Under the pieces are notes generated by a model that did not search any database, was not told the origin of the DNA, and was given only the letters and a program-made list of their open reading frames with translations. The position numbers were made by a program, and so were the translations under genes. Of a stretch of 64,000 bases of DNA, positions 1-9,510 are shown in pieces (the stretch's first letter is position 1; every line of letters starts with the position of its first letter). This stretch comes from Prescottella soli (GTDB taxonomy: Bacteria; Actinomycetota; Actinomycetes; Mycobacteriales; Mycobacteriaceae): positions 3,286,001 through 3,350,000 of the forward strand of contig NZ_CP157276.1 in NCBI RefSeq assembly GCF_040024445.1, given 5' to 3'.

Positions 1-749
1 ACCTGCTGCCAGCCGGGAGATGCAAGTGCTGCCCGGATCGTGTCAGCTGCTGGATCAGCGCCCAGGTCGGCGGCGAGCTGCGGAAGTGCGATCCGATACG
101 ACCCGACCAGATTTCGATAGTCGTTACGCAGTGGACCGCTGCTGAGCCGTCCATTCAGTTCAGCAGCGGTGAGCGCGGCGGACCGCGACATTCCCTCCAC
201 CGCGTAGAGGGTGCGCACAGCATTGAGGAGTGTGACGCCGACCTGGGCGTTGGGCGCGTTGGAGGTGATGAGGTTGCTGCCGAGCGCAACCGCATCGAGA
301 ATGCGGTTGTAGATGGCGTATGTGTCCTCGATCGACATTCGTCCTGCGTCGATCTGACCGCGAATCTGGGGCAGGGCAGCGCTCAAGGTGTCGAACCCAC
401 CCGTGTCGGCACCCATGGCACCCCTCGACAGGGTCTCCAGCTTTGGTGAGTAGAGAGCCAGCTCCGCGAACGCGGTGTCGAGTTTCTTCCGTGTTGCGTC
501 GAGCGCGGCCGGATCGCTCTGTTCACCGGACAGCTGCCACAGCGACAGCATCCGCTCCTGTTCCACCCAGGCAACCACATCGCGAGCGTGGCTCACGGCT
601 TCTTGGTTCGCGGCCGCCCATTGCTCGGAATGTCGACCCTCACGAATCAGGTAGCCCGCGGTTCCTACACCGATACCGAGCAATGCCAGGCTAGGCACCA
701 ATGCGATGGCCAGGATCCGGGCTCGGATGCCGAGGCGCACTTTCAACAT
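1..749 (-). CDS. Sensor histidine kinase with nitrate/nitrite-sensing domain, N-terminal part (runs off the window)
   Basis: Reading from an ATG at 749, the frame stays open to base 1, giving about 249 codons of a longer protein. The N-terminus is a short basic stretch followed by a membrane segment (about residues 9-30, rich in I/L/A/V). An all-helical extracytoplasmic region follows that resembles the NIT (nitrate- and nitrite-sensing) domain, including the EQERMLSLWQL-like helix and a later region containing LITSNAPNAQVGV. In actinobacteria this domain usually heads large membrane histidine kinases followed by HAMP and HATPase_c domains, which would lie outside the window. No strong ribosome binding site is visible upstream. 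The kinase part is inferred from domain family knowledge, not seen. Alternative: another NIT-domain receptor. Confidence 0.7.
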   Translation of the reverse strand, partial: MLKVRLGIRARILAIALVPSLALLGIGVGTAGYLIREGRHSEQWAAANQEAVSHARDVVAWVEQERMLSLWQLSGEQSDPAALDATRKKLDTAFAELALYSPKLETLSRGAMGADTGGFDTLSAALPQIRGQIDAGRMSIEDTYAIYNRILDAVALGSNLITSNAPNAQVGVTLLNAVRTLYAVEGMSRSAALTAAELNGRLSSGPLRNDYRNLVGSYRIALPQLAADLGADPAADTIRAALASPGWQQ

Positions 750-925
750 CGGGGCAATATAGCTGACTGATTCTCAGATGTATACCTCGGCTTCACAGCC
801 CCGATTTTCTCTCGATCCGGTCGGCCCCTTGGTTTTTGACACCTAGGGGTGGTGGTGTGGATTGTGGGCGCTTCCGAGCGGCCGGCGATGTAGACCAGGC
901 CGGTGTCCCACCGATCAACCCACGT

Positions 926-1205
926 CCGCTTCCCTGTCTCGCGCAGGCGGCGGCGGACGGACTGCACCTCGGTCCCGACGCCGACCCGGTCGAGTTCCAC
1001 GCCCGCCTGCTCGGCCTTCCCGGGATCGGCCCGTGGACCGCCGAATATCTCGCGGTGAGGGTGCTCAGCGACCGCGACGCCTACCCATCGGGTGATCTGG
1101 TGCTGCGCCGGGCGCTGGGGGGTGAAGACCGCGCGCGAGGCCGCCGCGGCATCGGAGCCGTGGCGGCCGTGGCGGGCGTACGCCCTGTTCCACCTGTGGC
1201 GAGTC
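926..1205 (+). pseudogene. Decayed 3' part of an Ada/AlkA-type DNA-3-methyladenine glycosylase
   Basis: The frame through 926-1120 encodes the helix-hairpin-helix signature of an HhH-GPD glycosylase (GLPGIGPWTAEYLAVR) followed by DAYPSGDLVLRRALG. This matches the region around the catalytic Asp of AlkA, although the usual TD before the LxxR motif is GD here. The homology then shifts to another frame (about 1122-1205: TAREAAAASEPWRPWRAYALFHLW), the conserved C-terminal helix of the same family. One frameshift therefore breaks the gene near 1120. No methyltransferase or glycosylase N-terminus can be recognised upstream in 750-925, which I cannot assign to anything. It is a remnant rather than a sequencing error, because the 5' half is missing as well. 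An intact, distantly related glycosylase lies at 60717-61649. Confidence 0.7.
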
Positions 1206-1238
1206 AGGCGTTCCTGTGAGGACACGCGGCGCCGGCGC

Positions 1239-2639
1239 CTACCGGGGCAGCGGGCGCAACCCGATCATCGTCCGGGCCGAGGCGTAGACGTAGCGCCCCG
1301 GCTGCGGGGACGCCAGCATGCCGTTCGAGGAGAGGGCGTCGGGATCGTCGTCGATCGCCAGGAACGGGGTTTCCCAGGGTGATTCGCCACTCCTAGTGTC
1401 GACCGCACGGATTCCCTCGGCGCCGAGCGTCAGCACGATATTTCCGTCCAGGGCATCGACGGTCCCGAGGGATTCGTCGTCATGGCGCCACAGTCGGCTT
1501 CCGGTGCGCAGGTCGAGTCCCGTCGTCGTCTTCGTGCCGTGGTCGCGCAGGACTGCGACGTCCCCGGCCACCGCGACCGCGGTGCCCTGGGTGGTGTTCG
1601 CGTTGTACTCGTCGGCTTCACGAGCGGAGATCAGGTCGGGGCTGGTCCACAGCAGTGCGCCGGTTCGCCGATCGTACGCACCGTCGCCGAGCAGCAGCGG
1701 AATCCCATCGTCGGCCGGTCTGTCGAGCGAAAGAGGCTGTGCTACTTCGCTGTCGACGGAGGCGAGTGTGCGTCCGCTGCGATCGACGGCATCGGAACCG
1801 GTGATCCGATGGCCGACGCAGTCGGTGCGGAATCGGACGACCACGCCGCCGTCGCTCGGGGTCGCGCGCGAGCAACCGTCCAACCGCGCAGTCCAGGTGG
1901 GTCGTCCGCTGTCGAGGTCGAATCCGGCGACATCCGGGCCGAGCGTGAGCACTCCCTGACCGTGCGACACGTCCAGAGCGTTGGTCAGGTCGTCCTCCCA
2001 GACAGACCCCATCGCGAAGGGCTGCGACCACTGTCCGTCCGGATCGGCAAGAGTTCCGGCGTGGAGGCGGACGTCGTCGTCCTCGATGTTTCCCTCCGCG
2101 ACGTACAAACGATCGTCCACGGCAGCGAGTGCGAAAACCATCCAGTCCGTGGGTGTTCGGGTGATCTCGCCCGTGCCGAGGTCGAAGCCGACGAGCGCGG
2201 GTTCGGTCGCGGCCGGCGACGTGAAGCACACGAGCTGGCCGTCGACGGGAACCGACGTGCATCCCCCGAGATCGTCGGCCGGGCTCTGCCAGCGCACCTC
2301 TCCGCTGGCCGCGTCGATGCCGACCATCGCCGGGCTCTTCAGGCTCATGCCGCCATGGGAGACACCGACCACCGACACCAGAACGTCGTTGGCATGGACG
2401 AATCCCGGATCACCCCAGTCATATTCGCTTCCGTTACGCGGGTCGCGGAACTCCGCGAAAGACCGGCCGTACATCGCGGCCGCGTCCACCGACCACCCCA
2501 GCCCCGGGGCCGCATCGACGGTGCCGGTGATCTTGCGGGTGCCGTCGCCTCCCGCGTGCGCGGCGACGACAACGGCACCGGCGACGGTCACGGCGGCCGT
2601 CGTGGCGGCCAGGAGCAGGTTGCGGATCCCTCGATTCAC
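1239..2639 (-). CDS. Membrane-anchored PQQ-like beta-propeller protein
   Basis: 466 residues from a GTG start. The N-terminus has a short basic stretch and a hydrophobic segment (about residues 7-28), so a signal anchor or signal peptide. The rest contains repeated blades of the PQQ-binding-like/BamB type: Ala- or Ser-Gly-x-x-x-W motifs such as ASGEVRWQSP, DSGRPTWTARL, RTGALLWTSP, RTGSRLWRHDD and RSGESPWETP. The likely position is the outer face of the membrane; these propellers usually act as scaffolds, and no catalytic site is evident. The start overlaps the stop of the upstream gene (2636-4021) by four bases (GTGA), which indicates translational coupling, so the two proteins probably work together. 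The function is unknown. Confidence 0.75.
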   Translation of the reverse strand: MNRGIRNLLLAATTAAVTVAGAVVVAAHAGGDGTRKITGTVDAAPGLGWSVDAAAMYGRSFAEFRDPRNGSEYDWGDPGFVHANDVLVSVVGVSHGGMSLKSPAMVGIDAASGEVRWQSPADDLGGCTSVPVDGQLVCFTSPAATEPALVGFDLGTGEITRTPTDWMVFALAAVDDRLYVAEGNIEDDDVRLHAGTLADPDGQWSQPFAMGSVWEDDLTNALDVSHGQGVLTLGPDVAGFDLDSGRPTWTARLDGCSRATPSDGGVVVRFRTDCVGHRITGSDAVDRSGRTLASVDSEVAQPLSLDRPADDGIPLLLGDGAYDRRTGALLWTSPDLISAREADEYNANTTQGTAVAVAGDVAVLRDHGTKTTTGLDLRTGSRLWRHDDESLGTVDALDGNIVLTLGAEGIRAVDTRSGESPWETPFLAIDDDPDALSSNGMLASPQPGRYVYASARTMIGLRPLPR

Positions 2640-4021
2640 CTCGGCGCCTCGATCCCGGGGGTGAGCGCGATGGCGTCGAGCTGTTCGAACGACAGCGGTG
2701 TGGCCGGCGAGTCTGCCGCGGAGACCACCCGGATCATGGTGCCCGACGGCCGCGTGACCGTGACAATGCGTCTCGTCTCGTACGTCGACTCCGATCCGCC
2801 GCGCATGCTCACCCCCGTGGAGCTGTGCTGGCTGTGTTCGATGAGGGCGCCGTCGGGCGTCCGCCGGTATGTCGTGATCGGACCGTCATAGCTCGGCACC
2901 GGATCGGACGCCGGTAGGTCCTGTCCGCCGGTGATCGCGATCTCCAGCGTCGACTCCTGTCCGGGGGTGGTGACCCGGACCGTCTGGCACACGGCGCTGT
3001 CGTCGTACTCGGTCGGCCACAGCTCGCCGAGCGGCCGGTCGAGCGTGACCCCGTCGAGCGGAACTGCGGCGAGCACCGCGCCCAGCCGCTGGGCAGTGGC
3101 GCGGTCGATGGTGGGACCCGAGCCCTCCTCGACCGGCGGGTAGCAGGATTCCGGGGGTGCGCCGGTGCCGGGCGGGACGGGTGTCGTGACACGCAGATCG
3201 GGTGCGGTGACGATCGAGACCAGTTCGTCGATCGTCAGCGGGATGGTTCCGCTGTTCGTCTGGTTGCCGTCGAGGTTCCCTGCATCGGTGGAGTAGGCCG
3301 ATACGCGGGTGCCGTCCGGGACGAAGGCGTGGGCGCTGCGCGATAACGTGCGCACACCGTTGGTTTCGGACCAGGTATCGAGGACGTCGACGACGGTTCC
3401 GTCCGCGAGCGCGCGGCGGGCGTCGAGTTGTCCCGCGACGCAGGGCGGGAGCGGGTCGGTGCTGGCGCGCACCGACACCGACAGCGAGCCCCGCGTGTCG
3501 CCGCGCAGCAGCGTCCCGTATGCGTCCGTGTCGCCACCGTGTTCGACGTCACCGGACTCGTCGGAGGTCATCATGTCGTCGTCGCTGGTGATCGGCTGGA
3601 ACATCAGCGACTGACCCGGCGACGCGAACGACACCTCGACACCGGCGGGCAGCGCAGCATGCAGCGACTGCGACATGGCGCCGGCCTTGGGGCCGGAGAA
3701 CCACGGGTAGTCGGGGTTGTCGTAGCCGTACTCGTCGAAACTGACGAATCCGAACCATTCGGTGTGCGCGGGCGGTTCGACGACGTCGCAGCCTGCGATC
3801 TGCGTCGGATACGTCACCGACGGCGTGACGTAGGTGAACTCGGGCGCCTCCGGCGCCGCGGCGGTCGTCGTCGTGGTCGGCAACGCGGTCGTGAGTTCGG
3901 GTTCAGGGCTGTGGAGGAGACCCGCCACCACAACGCCGGCTGCGACGACGGACACGAGGGACAAACCGAACATCCATGCGGCCACCGTGCGTGACGTCCC
4001 CGCGCCGTTGTCGTCGACCAT
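2636..4021 (-). CDS. Membrane-anchored protein of unknown function, Thr-rich linker
   Basis: 461 residues. A short cytoplasmic N-terminus is followed by one membrane segment (about residues 12-34: WMFGLSLVSVVAAGVVVAGL), then a low-complexity Thr/Ala/Pro linker (about 42-58) and a large extracytoplasmic region. Two similar halves seem present: each has an Asp/Pro-rich stretch and a single Cys-Tyr/Cys-Asp neighbourhood (AGCDVVEPP and ESCYPPVEE), suggesting an internal duplication. I recognise no family. It is the first gene of a two-gene unit with the beta-propeller protein downstream (overlap GTGA at 2636-2639). Linker and anchor suggest a cell-envelope role; anything more specific would be invention. 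Confidence 0.7.
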   Translation of the reverse strand: MVDDNGAGTSRTVAAWMFGLSLVSVVAAGVVVAGLLHSPEPELTTALPTTTTTAAAPEAPEFTYVTPSVTYPTQIAGCDVVEPPAHTEWFGFVSFDEYGYDNPDYPWFSGPKAGAMSQSLHAALPAGVEVSFASPGQSLMFQPITSDDDMMTSDESGDVEHGGDTDAYGTLLRGDTRGSLSVSVRASTDPLPPCVAGQLDARRALADGTVVDVLDTWSETNGVRTLSRSAHAFVPDGTRVSAYSTDAGNLDGNQTNSGTIPLTIDELVSIVTAPDLRVTTPVPPGTGAPPESCYPPVEEGSGPTIDRATAQRLGAVLAAVPLDGVTLDRPLGELWPTEYDDSAVCQTVRVTTPGQESTLEIAITGGQDLPASDPVPSYDGPITTYRRTPDGALIEHSQHSSTGVSMRGGSESTYETRRIVTVTRPSGTMIRVVSAADSPATPLSFEQLDAIALTPGIEAPR

Positions 4022-4037
4022 GTCCCTCCCCGTGGCA

Positions 4038-4061
4038 GACAGCCTCCCGTGGGAAGCTGTC
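4038..4061 (-). terminator. Hairpin after the catalase gene
   Basis: GACAGC and GCTGTC arms enclose a second pairing (TCCC/GGGA) around a GT dinucleotide, with one C-A mismatch. It lies between the catalase stop (4089) and the start of the next gene on the same strand (4021). There is no T-run. It could end the catalase transcript or act as an operator for the 4021 gene. Confidence 0.45.
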
Positions 4062-4088
4062 TATCACGGATCCAGGATCAATCGGACA

Positions 4089-5540
4089 TCACGCCTGCCC
4101 GGCGCGCACCCCCTCCTCGACCCGGTCGCCCAGGTCCTTGTCGACGTTGCGCCAGTATTCGAACGCGCGCACCAGGACCGGTTCGGTGACTCCCTTGAGT
4201 AGATGCCCGACGATGTTGGACACCAGTCGCTCACGGGCCGCGTCGTCCAGCACCTTGCGCACCATCGTGCCGGCCTGGCCCCAGTCGTCGTCGTCCTTGC
4301 GGAGCGTGTACGCCTGGTGAACCATCTCGCCGTCGCTGAACCAGCCGGCCGACTCGCCGGACACGTCGACGTCGGCGTGCGGTCCGCCCTTCGAGTTCGG
4401 CACGTACACCGGGTCGCCGCGGTTGTGGTGCCGCAGCTGCCCGTCCTTGGTGTACGACGCCAGCGGCGCCGCGTGCGGCGAATTGACCGGCAGCTCCTTG
4501 TAATTGGAGCCGATGCGGTAGCGGTGGGCGTCCGGGTACGAGAACCAACGGCCCAGCAGCATCTTGTCCGGGCTCGGGCCGGTGCCGGGGACCGAGTTGC
4601 TCGGTTCGAACGCCGCCTGCTCGATCTCGCAGTGGTAGTCGGTGGGATTGCGATCGAGCTTCATGGTGCCGACGTCGATCAGCGGGTAGTCCCCGTGCGG
4701 CCACACCTTCGTCAGGTCGAACGGGTTGAACCGGTAGGTCTTCGCCTCCTCGTACGGCATGATCTGCATCTTCAGCGTCCACGTCGGGTAGTCGCCCCGG
4801 TCGATGGCCTGCCACAGATCCCGCATGTGATAGTCGGTGTCCGTCGCGGCCATCAGGTCGCCTTCCTCCTGGGTGAGGAACTCGATGCCCTGATCGGTCT
4901 TGAAGTGGTACTTCACCCAGAACCGTTCGCCCGTCGCGTTGACCCACATGTAGGTGTGGCTCGAATACCCGTTCATGTGCCGCCACGAGCGGGGGATCCC
5001 GCGGTCACCCATCAGCCACGTCACCTGATGTGCCGACTCCGGGGAGAGCGTCCAGAAGTCCCACTGCATGTCGTTGTCGCGCAGATTGTTGTCGGCCCGC
5101 CGCTTCTGGGACCGGATGAAGTCCTGGAACTTCATCGGATCGCGGACGAAGAAGATCGGGGTGTTGTTGCCGACCAAGTCGAAATTGCCCTGCTCGGTGT
5201 AGAACTTCAGGGCGAAGCCGCGCGGGTCGCGCCACGTGTCCGGGCTGCCCCGCTCGCCCGCCACCGTGGAGAAGCGCGCCAGCATCTCGACCTTCTTGCC
5301 GGGCTGGAACAGGTCGGCCTTGGTGTAGGCGCTCACGTCGTTCGTCACCTCGAAGGTGCCGAACGCGCCGCCGCCCTTGGCGTGCGGCTGCCGCTCGGGC
5401 ACGCGTTCGCGGTTGAACTGGGCCATCTTCTCGATCAGGTAGTAGTCCTGGAGCAGGATCGGCCCGTCGGGTCCGACGGTCAACGAATGTTGGTCGCTCG
5501 GTACCGGGATTCCGGAGTCGTCGGTTGTGTAGTTCGACAT
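4089..5540 (-). CDS. katA: Monofunctional haem catalase
   Basis: 483 residues, the usual length of a small-subunit catalase; it converts two H2O2 to O2 and water in the cytoplasm. Visible landmarks are the distal His (about residue 53, in [13 protein letters not shown]), the [11 protein letters not shown] motif, the distal Asn in [14 protein letters not shown], and the proximal haem-ligand motif [13 protein letters not shown] (Tyr near residue 335). The ATG at 5540 is preceded by a good GGAAGGA ribosome binding site. The gene stands alone: upstream is a divergent MaoC-like gene and downstream is a hairpin at 4038-4061. No peroxide-sensor gene (furA or oxyR type) is next to it, so its control is not visible here. 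Confidence 0.95.
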   Translation of the reverse strand: MSNYTTDDSGIPVPSDQHSLTVGPDGPILLQDYYLIEKMAQFNRERVPERQPHAKGGGAFGTFEVTNDVSAYTKADLFQPGKKVEMLARFSTVAGERGSPDTWRDPRGFALKFYTEQGNFDLVGNNTPIFFVRDPMKFQDFIRSQKRRADNNLRDNDMQWDFWTLSPESAHQVTWLMGDRGIPRSWRHMNGYSSHTYMWVNATGERFWVKYHFKTDQGIEFLTQEEGDLMAATDTDYHMRDLWQAIDRGDYPTWTLKMQIMPYEEAKTYRFNPFDLTKVWPHGDYPLIDVGTMKLDRNPTDYHCEIEQAAFEPSNSVPGTGPSPDKMLLGRWFSYPDAHRYRIGSNYKELPVNSPHAAPLASYTKDGQLRHHNRGDPVYVPNSKGGPHADVDVSGESAGWFSDGEMVHQAYTLRKDDDDWGQAGTMVRKVLDDAARERLVSNIVGHLLKGVTEPVLVRAFEYWRNVDKDLGDRVEEGVRAGQA

Positions 5541-5699
5541 CTCATTCCTTCCCTACGAGTCACGGCGTCCGTGGGGTAGAGACGATGAGGCGGCGCGTAC
5601 CGAGCGCGCCATCCATCACTTACCAGCCGACCACTTCGCAGCCGATCCGTCAACCGATGTGCGACGCTGAACCGATCGCCTCGCCGAGAGGAGCGCGAC

Positions 5700-6221
5700 G
5701 TGGACGAACCGTTTCCCGCGTACCGCGAGGTGGCGCCGCACCGGTACCGCGAGACGTCCGGTCTGTACTACGAGGACTTCGTGCCCGGGGACGTGTTCGA
5801 GCACCGTCCGGGCCGGACCGTCACCGACACCGACAACATCTGGATGACGTTGCTGACCATGAACACTCAGCCGGTCCACTTCGACGCGGCCTACGCGGAG
5901 CGCACCGAGTGGGGCAGGCTGCTGGTCGATTCGACCCTCACGCTCGCGATCCTCACCGGCATGAGCGTCCGCACCGTGAGCGCGAAGGTGGTCGCGAATC
6001 TCGGCTGGGACAAGGTGCGCGCCACCGCGCCGGTGTTCGGCGGGGACACGCTGTACGCCGAGTCGAGGGTGCTGGCCAAACGGGAGTCGCGGAGCCGGCC
6101 CACCCAGGGCATCGTGACGGTCGAGACCACCGGCCGCAATCAGCGTGGCGACGTCGTGATGACCTTCGAGCGAACGATGTTGATCCACAAGCGCGTCGGC
6201 GCCCCGGACGCCGACTGGTGA
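5700..6221 (+). CDS. MaoC-like hot-dog dehydratase
   Basis: 173 residues from GTG at 5700 with a GAGAGGAGC ribosome binding site. The protein has the MaoC/hot-dog layout: an early YEDFVPGDVFEHRPGRTVT, then DNIWMTLLTMNTQPVHFD, the family's Asn/His hydratase segment, then a LTLAILTGMSVRT helix. Members hydrate enoyl-CoA-type substrates or dehydrate 3-hydroxyacyl-CoAs, for example mesaconyl- or beta-methylmalyl-CoA types. No pathway partner is adjacent, so the substrate is open. Its stop is part of the palindrome TGAGCGCTCA (6219-6228), whose other half is the stop of the convergent MMPL gene, so the two genes end five bases apart. Confidence 0.85.
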   Translation: MDEPFPAYREVAPHRYRETSGLYYEDFVPGDVFEHRPGRTVTDTDNIWMTLLTMNTQPVHFDAAYAERTEWGRLLVDSTLTLAILTGMSVRTVSAKVVANLGWDKVRATAPVFGGDTLYAESRVLAKRESRSRPTQGIVTVETTGRNQRGDVVMTFERTMLIHKRVGAPDADW

Positions 6222-6225
6222 GCGC

Positions 6226-8457
6226 TCAGTCCCGCGCCCGCGCCAGCTTCGACGGCCACCAGATCGGCTTGCCGATGTCGTGCGAGAGGGCCGGCACCAG
6301 GACGCTGCGGACGACGATCGTGTCGAGCAGGACACCGAACGCGACCGCGAAGCCCACCTCCGCGAGGAACACGAGCGGGAGCACGCCCAGCACCGCGAAC
6401 GTGCCCGCCAACACCACGCCGGCGGACGTGATCACCCCGCCGGTGACCGCGAGCCCGCGCAGCACCCCGGTGCGGGTGCCGTGCGTGAGCGTCTCCTCCC
6501 GCACGCGGGTCATGAGGAAGATGTTGTAGTCGATGCCCAGCGCGACCAGGAACACGAACGCGTACAACGGGAACGCCTGGTCCGCGCCCGCGAAATGGAA
6601 GACGTGCGTGAAGAAGAAGCCGCACACCCCCAGCGTCGCGGCGAAGCTCAGCACCACCGTCGCGATCAGGATCAGCGGCGTCAGCAGGGACCGCAGCAAC
6701 ACGGCGAGCACCACGAAGATCACGACGAGGACGATCGGGATGATCAGGTTCCGGTCGTGCACCGACGCGGTGTGCAGGTCGAGCGTCGCGGCGGAGCTGC
6801 CGCCGACCTGGGCGTCGGCGCCGGGCAGCGCGTGCAGCGTGTCCCGCAGTCGCTCCACGGTCTGCAGCGCTTGGGGCGAATCGTACGAATCGGCAAGTGC
6901 CGCATTGATCACCGTCCGCCCGTCGATCGGTGCCACGTTCAGCAGCGCGGGCGGGCAGCCCGGCGGCAACTGCTGCGCAGTAGCGGCGCCGCCGGAGTTC
7001 TGCAGCAACGCCTTGACCTTCGCGATGTCGACCTGCACGCACACCGATCCCGGGCCCTGGCGCACGCCCTCGACACCGCTCGTCGCCTTGATGACCGCGT
7101 CGGTGCTCGACGCGTTCGCGGTGATGACGGCCGGCGCCCCGGCGCCCTGGTCGAAGTTGGCGTCGTACAGCGCCTGGCCGCGGATCGCCTCCGGCTCGTT
7201 GGTGAAGTTCTCGGTCGCGGTCAGCCCACCGGTCTGCAGGCTGCCGATGCCGACCGCGAACAGCACCACCAGCAGGGCGGTGGCCCCGATCCACGCGGGA
7301 CGGTCGCGCCGCCCGACGACGTCGGCGATCCGCCCCCACAGCCCGTGTGTCGCAATGTCTGTCGCACCGTCGACCTGGGGCTTGCGGGGCCAGAACACCC
7401 AGCGCCCGACGGCCGACAGCGCGACGGGCAGGAACGTCATCATCACCAGGTAGGTGCACGCGATCCCGATCGCGGCGACCGGGCCGAGGCTCTTGTTCGA
7501 GTTCAACTCCGAGAAGCCCAGACACAGCAGACCGAGGACGACGGTCACCGCGGACGCGGTGATGGCGGGCGCGGATTCCTTCCAGGCCTTGATCATCGCG
7601 TCGAAGCGGTTGTCGTGGAAGTGCAGTTCCTCGCGGTAGCGGGAGATCAGCAGCAGCGCGTAGTCGGTGCCGGCGCCGATCACGAGGACGAACAGGATGC
7701 CCTGGCTCTGCCCGGTGAGCGTGAGGATGTCGTGGTCGGCGAGCAGGTAGATGATCATCGACGACAGCCCCAGCGCCAGCAGCGCCGAGAACAGCGGGAA
7801 GAACCACAGCACCGGCGACCGGTACACGACCAGCAGGATCAGGACCACCACGAGCAGCGCCACCGCGATCAGGGTGGAGTCGAGGCCTTCGAATGCGTCG
7901 ATGAACGCGACCAGCAGGCCGCCCGGGCCCGCCGGAAGCACCTGGAGATCCGGGCTCACGGCGTTCTGGGCGGCGTCGAGAACGTTCTGTTCGGCGGCCG
8001 CGAGCTCGGGGCCGGTGGCGGTGGTCTCGTCCTGCTGGGCGATCAACGGCACGAACACCGACGCGGTCGTGCCGTCGGCCGAGTACTGGGTGGGGGTGAC
8101 GCTGGACGCGTCGACGCCCTCGACCGATGCCATCGAGACGCGCGCGCGGTCGATCGCCGCCTTGTCCGCGTCCGTCAGACCGCCGTCGCGGTGGAACACG
8201 ACCGCGCCCGGAATCGTCTGCAGGTTCACGAACTTCGCGGTCTCGTTCGCGACGATCGTCGATTCCGCCGACGACGACAGGTAGGACGCGTTGTCGTTCT
8301 TCTGGATGTCGGTGAGCTTGCTCTGGAACGAACCACCGAGTCCGCCGAGGAAGAACACGACGATCGCCAGCGTGACGACGGTGAACACCGGCCAGCCGCG
8401 GGTGACCCGGTCGACCGTGCCCGGCGGGGTTCCGTCCGTGGACTCCACTCGTGTCAT
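6226..8457 (-). CDS. MMPL family RND-type membrane transporter
   Basis: 743 residues, ATG at 8457 behind AGGAGCACCA. The architecture is two repeats, each one membrane helix, a large extracytoplasmic domain and a bundle of five helices. The first helix is at about 22-42, with clusters around 180-330 and 560-720. Polar transmembrane residues of the proton relay are visible in LVIGAGTDYALLLISRYRE and VALGIDYNIFLMTRVREE (the GxxxDY motif in each half). Relatives export lipids, siderophores or drugs in mycolic-acid bacteria; the cargo here is unknown. The gene lies 77 bases downstream of the DNA ligase on the same strand, which is probably coincidental. Confidence 0.9.
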   Translation of the reverse strand: MTRVESTDGTPPGTVDRVTRGWPVFTVVTLAIVVFFLGGLGGSFQSKLTDIQKNDNASYLSSSAESTIVANETAKFVNLQTIPGAVVFHRDGGLTDADKAAIDRARVSMASVEGVDASSVTPTQYSADGTTASVFVPLIAQQDETTATGPELAAAEQNVLDAAQNAVSPDLQVLPAGPGGLLVAFIDAFEGLDSTLIAVALLVVVLILLVVYRSPVLWFFPLFSALLALGLSSMIIYLLADHDILTLTGQSQGILFVLVIGAGTDYALLLISRYREELHFHDNRFDAMIKAWKESAPAITASAVTVVLGLLCLGFSELNSNKSLGPVAAIGIACTYLVMMTFLPVALSAVGRWVFWPRKPQVDGATDIATHGLWGRIADVVGRRDRPAWIGATALLVVLFAVGIGSLQTGGLTATENFTNEPEAIRGQALYDANFDQGAGAPAVITANASSTDAVIKATSGVEGVRQGPGSVCVQVDIAKVKALLQNSGGAATAQQLPPGCPPALLNVAPIDGRTVINAALADSYDSPQALQTVERLRDTLHALPGADAQVGGSSAATLDLHTASVHDRNLIIPIVLVVIFVVLAVLLRSLLTPLILIATVVLSFAATLGVCGFFFTHVFHFAGADQAFPLYAFVFLVALGIDYNIFLMTRVREETLTHGTRTGVLRGLAVTGGVITSAGVVLAGTFAVLGVLPLVFLAEVGFAVAFGVLLDTIVVRSVLVPALSHDIGKPIWWPSKLARARD

Positions 8458-8534
8458 TGGTGCTCCTGTACGAAGTCGTGGTGGGCAACCAATGCAGACC
8501 AGTACAACACGCGACGGCCGCTGGGGTAAGGCGA

Positions 8535-9509
8535 TCAGTGCCGACCCGGCAGGTCCACTTCGTCCGGCGACTTGTCGTCACGCAGACCCTTCCAACTGGG
8601 ATGCCGCAGGCTCCCGCCGACGTACTCGCGATATTCGACGTCGCCGACGAGAAGCGGCTCCACCCACCGGGCGTCACGCGATTCCCGCGCGGGCGGAGCG
8701 GCGTCCAGCGGACTGGTCGGCCGTTCGAGAGGTTCCAGCTTCTCGAGGAGCGCCCGCCGGGTCGCGCCGGTGAATCCCGTGCCGACGTGCCCGATGTAGA
8801 CGAGCCGGGCGTCGTCGTCGCGGGCCGCGAGAAGCAGAGACCCGACACCCCCGCGGGCCGATCCCGTTCCCGGCACCCATCCGACGACGATCACCTCGGT
8901 GTTGCTCCGGAGCGGCGTCTTGACCCAGTCGGGGGAGCGGATGCCCGGCCGGTAGATCGAGTCGACGCGCTTGGCGACGATTCCTTCCAGGCGATGCTCC
9001 CGCGCCAGGTCGAGCATCCGGCCGCCGTCGCCGTCCACCCAGTGCGGTGGCACGCGCACCTCCGGCGCGTCCAGTCCGAGTCCGTCGAGCAGCTCCCGTC
9101 GCCGCAGGTATCCCCGGGACGTCGTCGAATCACCCTCGAGCGCAAGAACGTCGAACACGTAGTAGGTGACCGGCGTGGTGCGGCGCAGTGCGGCGGTCGG
9201 CCGCAGCACGTGCATCCGATGCTGCAGGCGGGAGAACGAGGGGCGCCCGTCGGCGTCGAGCGCCACCACCTCGCCGTCGAGGACCGCCGCGCGCCCGGCG
9301 AGCAGCCGGACGAGGGGATCGACGAGCTCCGGATAGGCGCCGGTGGCCTCGATCCCGTTGCGGCTGAAGAGCCGGCACACGCCGCCCGCGACCGACGCGA
9401 TGATGCGCTGACCGTCCCACTTCATCTCGAACGCCCACCCCTCGCCGGCCGGTGGTCGGCCCAGGGTGGCCAGCATCGGCTGGGGCGGCGTCGATCGCGG
9501 GCCGGTCAT
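8535..9509 (-). CDS. ATP-dependent DNA ligase, LigD ligase-domain/LigC type
   Basis: 324 residues from ATG at 9509. Motif I of the nucleotidyltransferase domain is EMKWDGQR with the AMP-accepting Lys at about residue 30. Motif III-like VTYYVFDVLALEG, motif IV LEGIVAKR and motif V WVKTPL follow, then an OB-fold with the RHPSWKGLRDDK terminus typical of LigD ligase domains. Such stand-alone enzymes seal nicks in end-joining or repair; no Ku, polymerase or nuclease partner is adjacent. A longer frame reaches 9566, but the 9509 start fits the family and lies one base after the stop of a truncated SDR leader (9511-9573) that carries a strong ribosome binding site, so the ligase is probably translated by reinitiation. 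Confidence 0.88.
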   Translation of the reverse strand: MTGPRSTPPQPMLATLGRPPAGEGWAFEMKWDGQRIIASVAGGVCRLFSRNGIEATGAYPELVDPLVRLLAGRAAVLDGEVVALDADGRPSFSRLQHRMHVLRPTAALRRTTPVTYYVFDVLALEGDSTTSRGYLRRRELLDGLGLDAPEVRVPPHWVDGDGGRMLDLAREHRLEGIVAKRVDSIYRPGIRSPDWVKTPLRSNTEVIVVGWVPGTGSARGGVGSLLLAARDDDARLVYIGHVGTGFTGATRRALLEKLEPLERPTSPLDAAPPARESRDARWVEPLLVGDVEYREYVGGSLRHPSWKGLRDDKSPDEVDLPGRH

Positions 9510-9510
9510 G

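Noticed and set aside
743-1225. 160-codon minus-strand frame over the alkA remnant
   Set aside because: No protein pattern is seen, whereas the plus strand carries clear glycosylase motifs in two frames.
4203-5579. A 458-codon plus-strand frame
   Set aside because: It is the antisense of catalase, Val/Arg/His-rich and without a domain.
6280-8529. A 749-codon plus-strand frame
   Set aside because: It is the antisense of the MMPL gene, with Arg/Gln/His/Asp-rich low-complexity translation and no family pattern.
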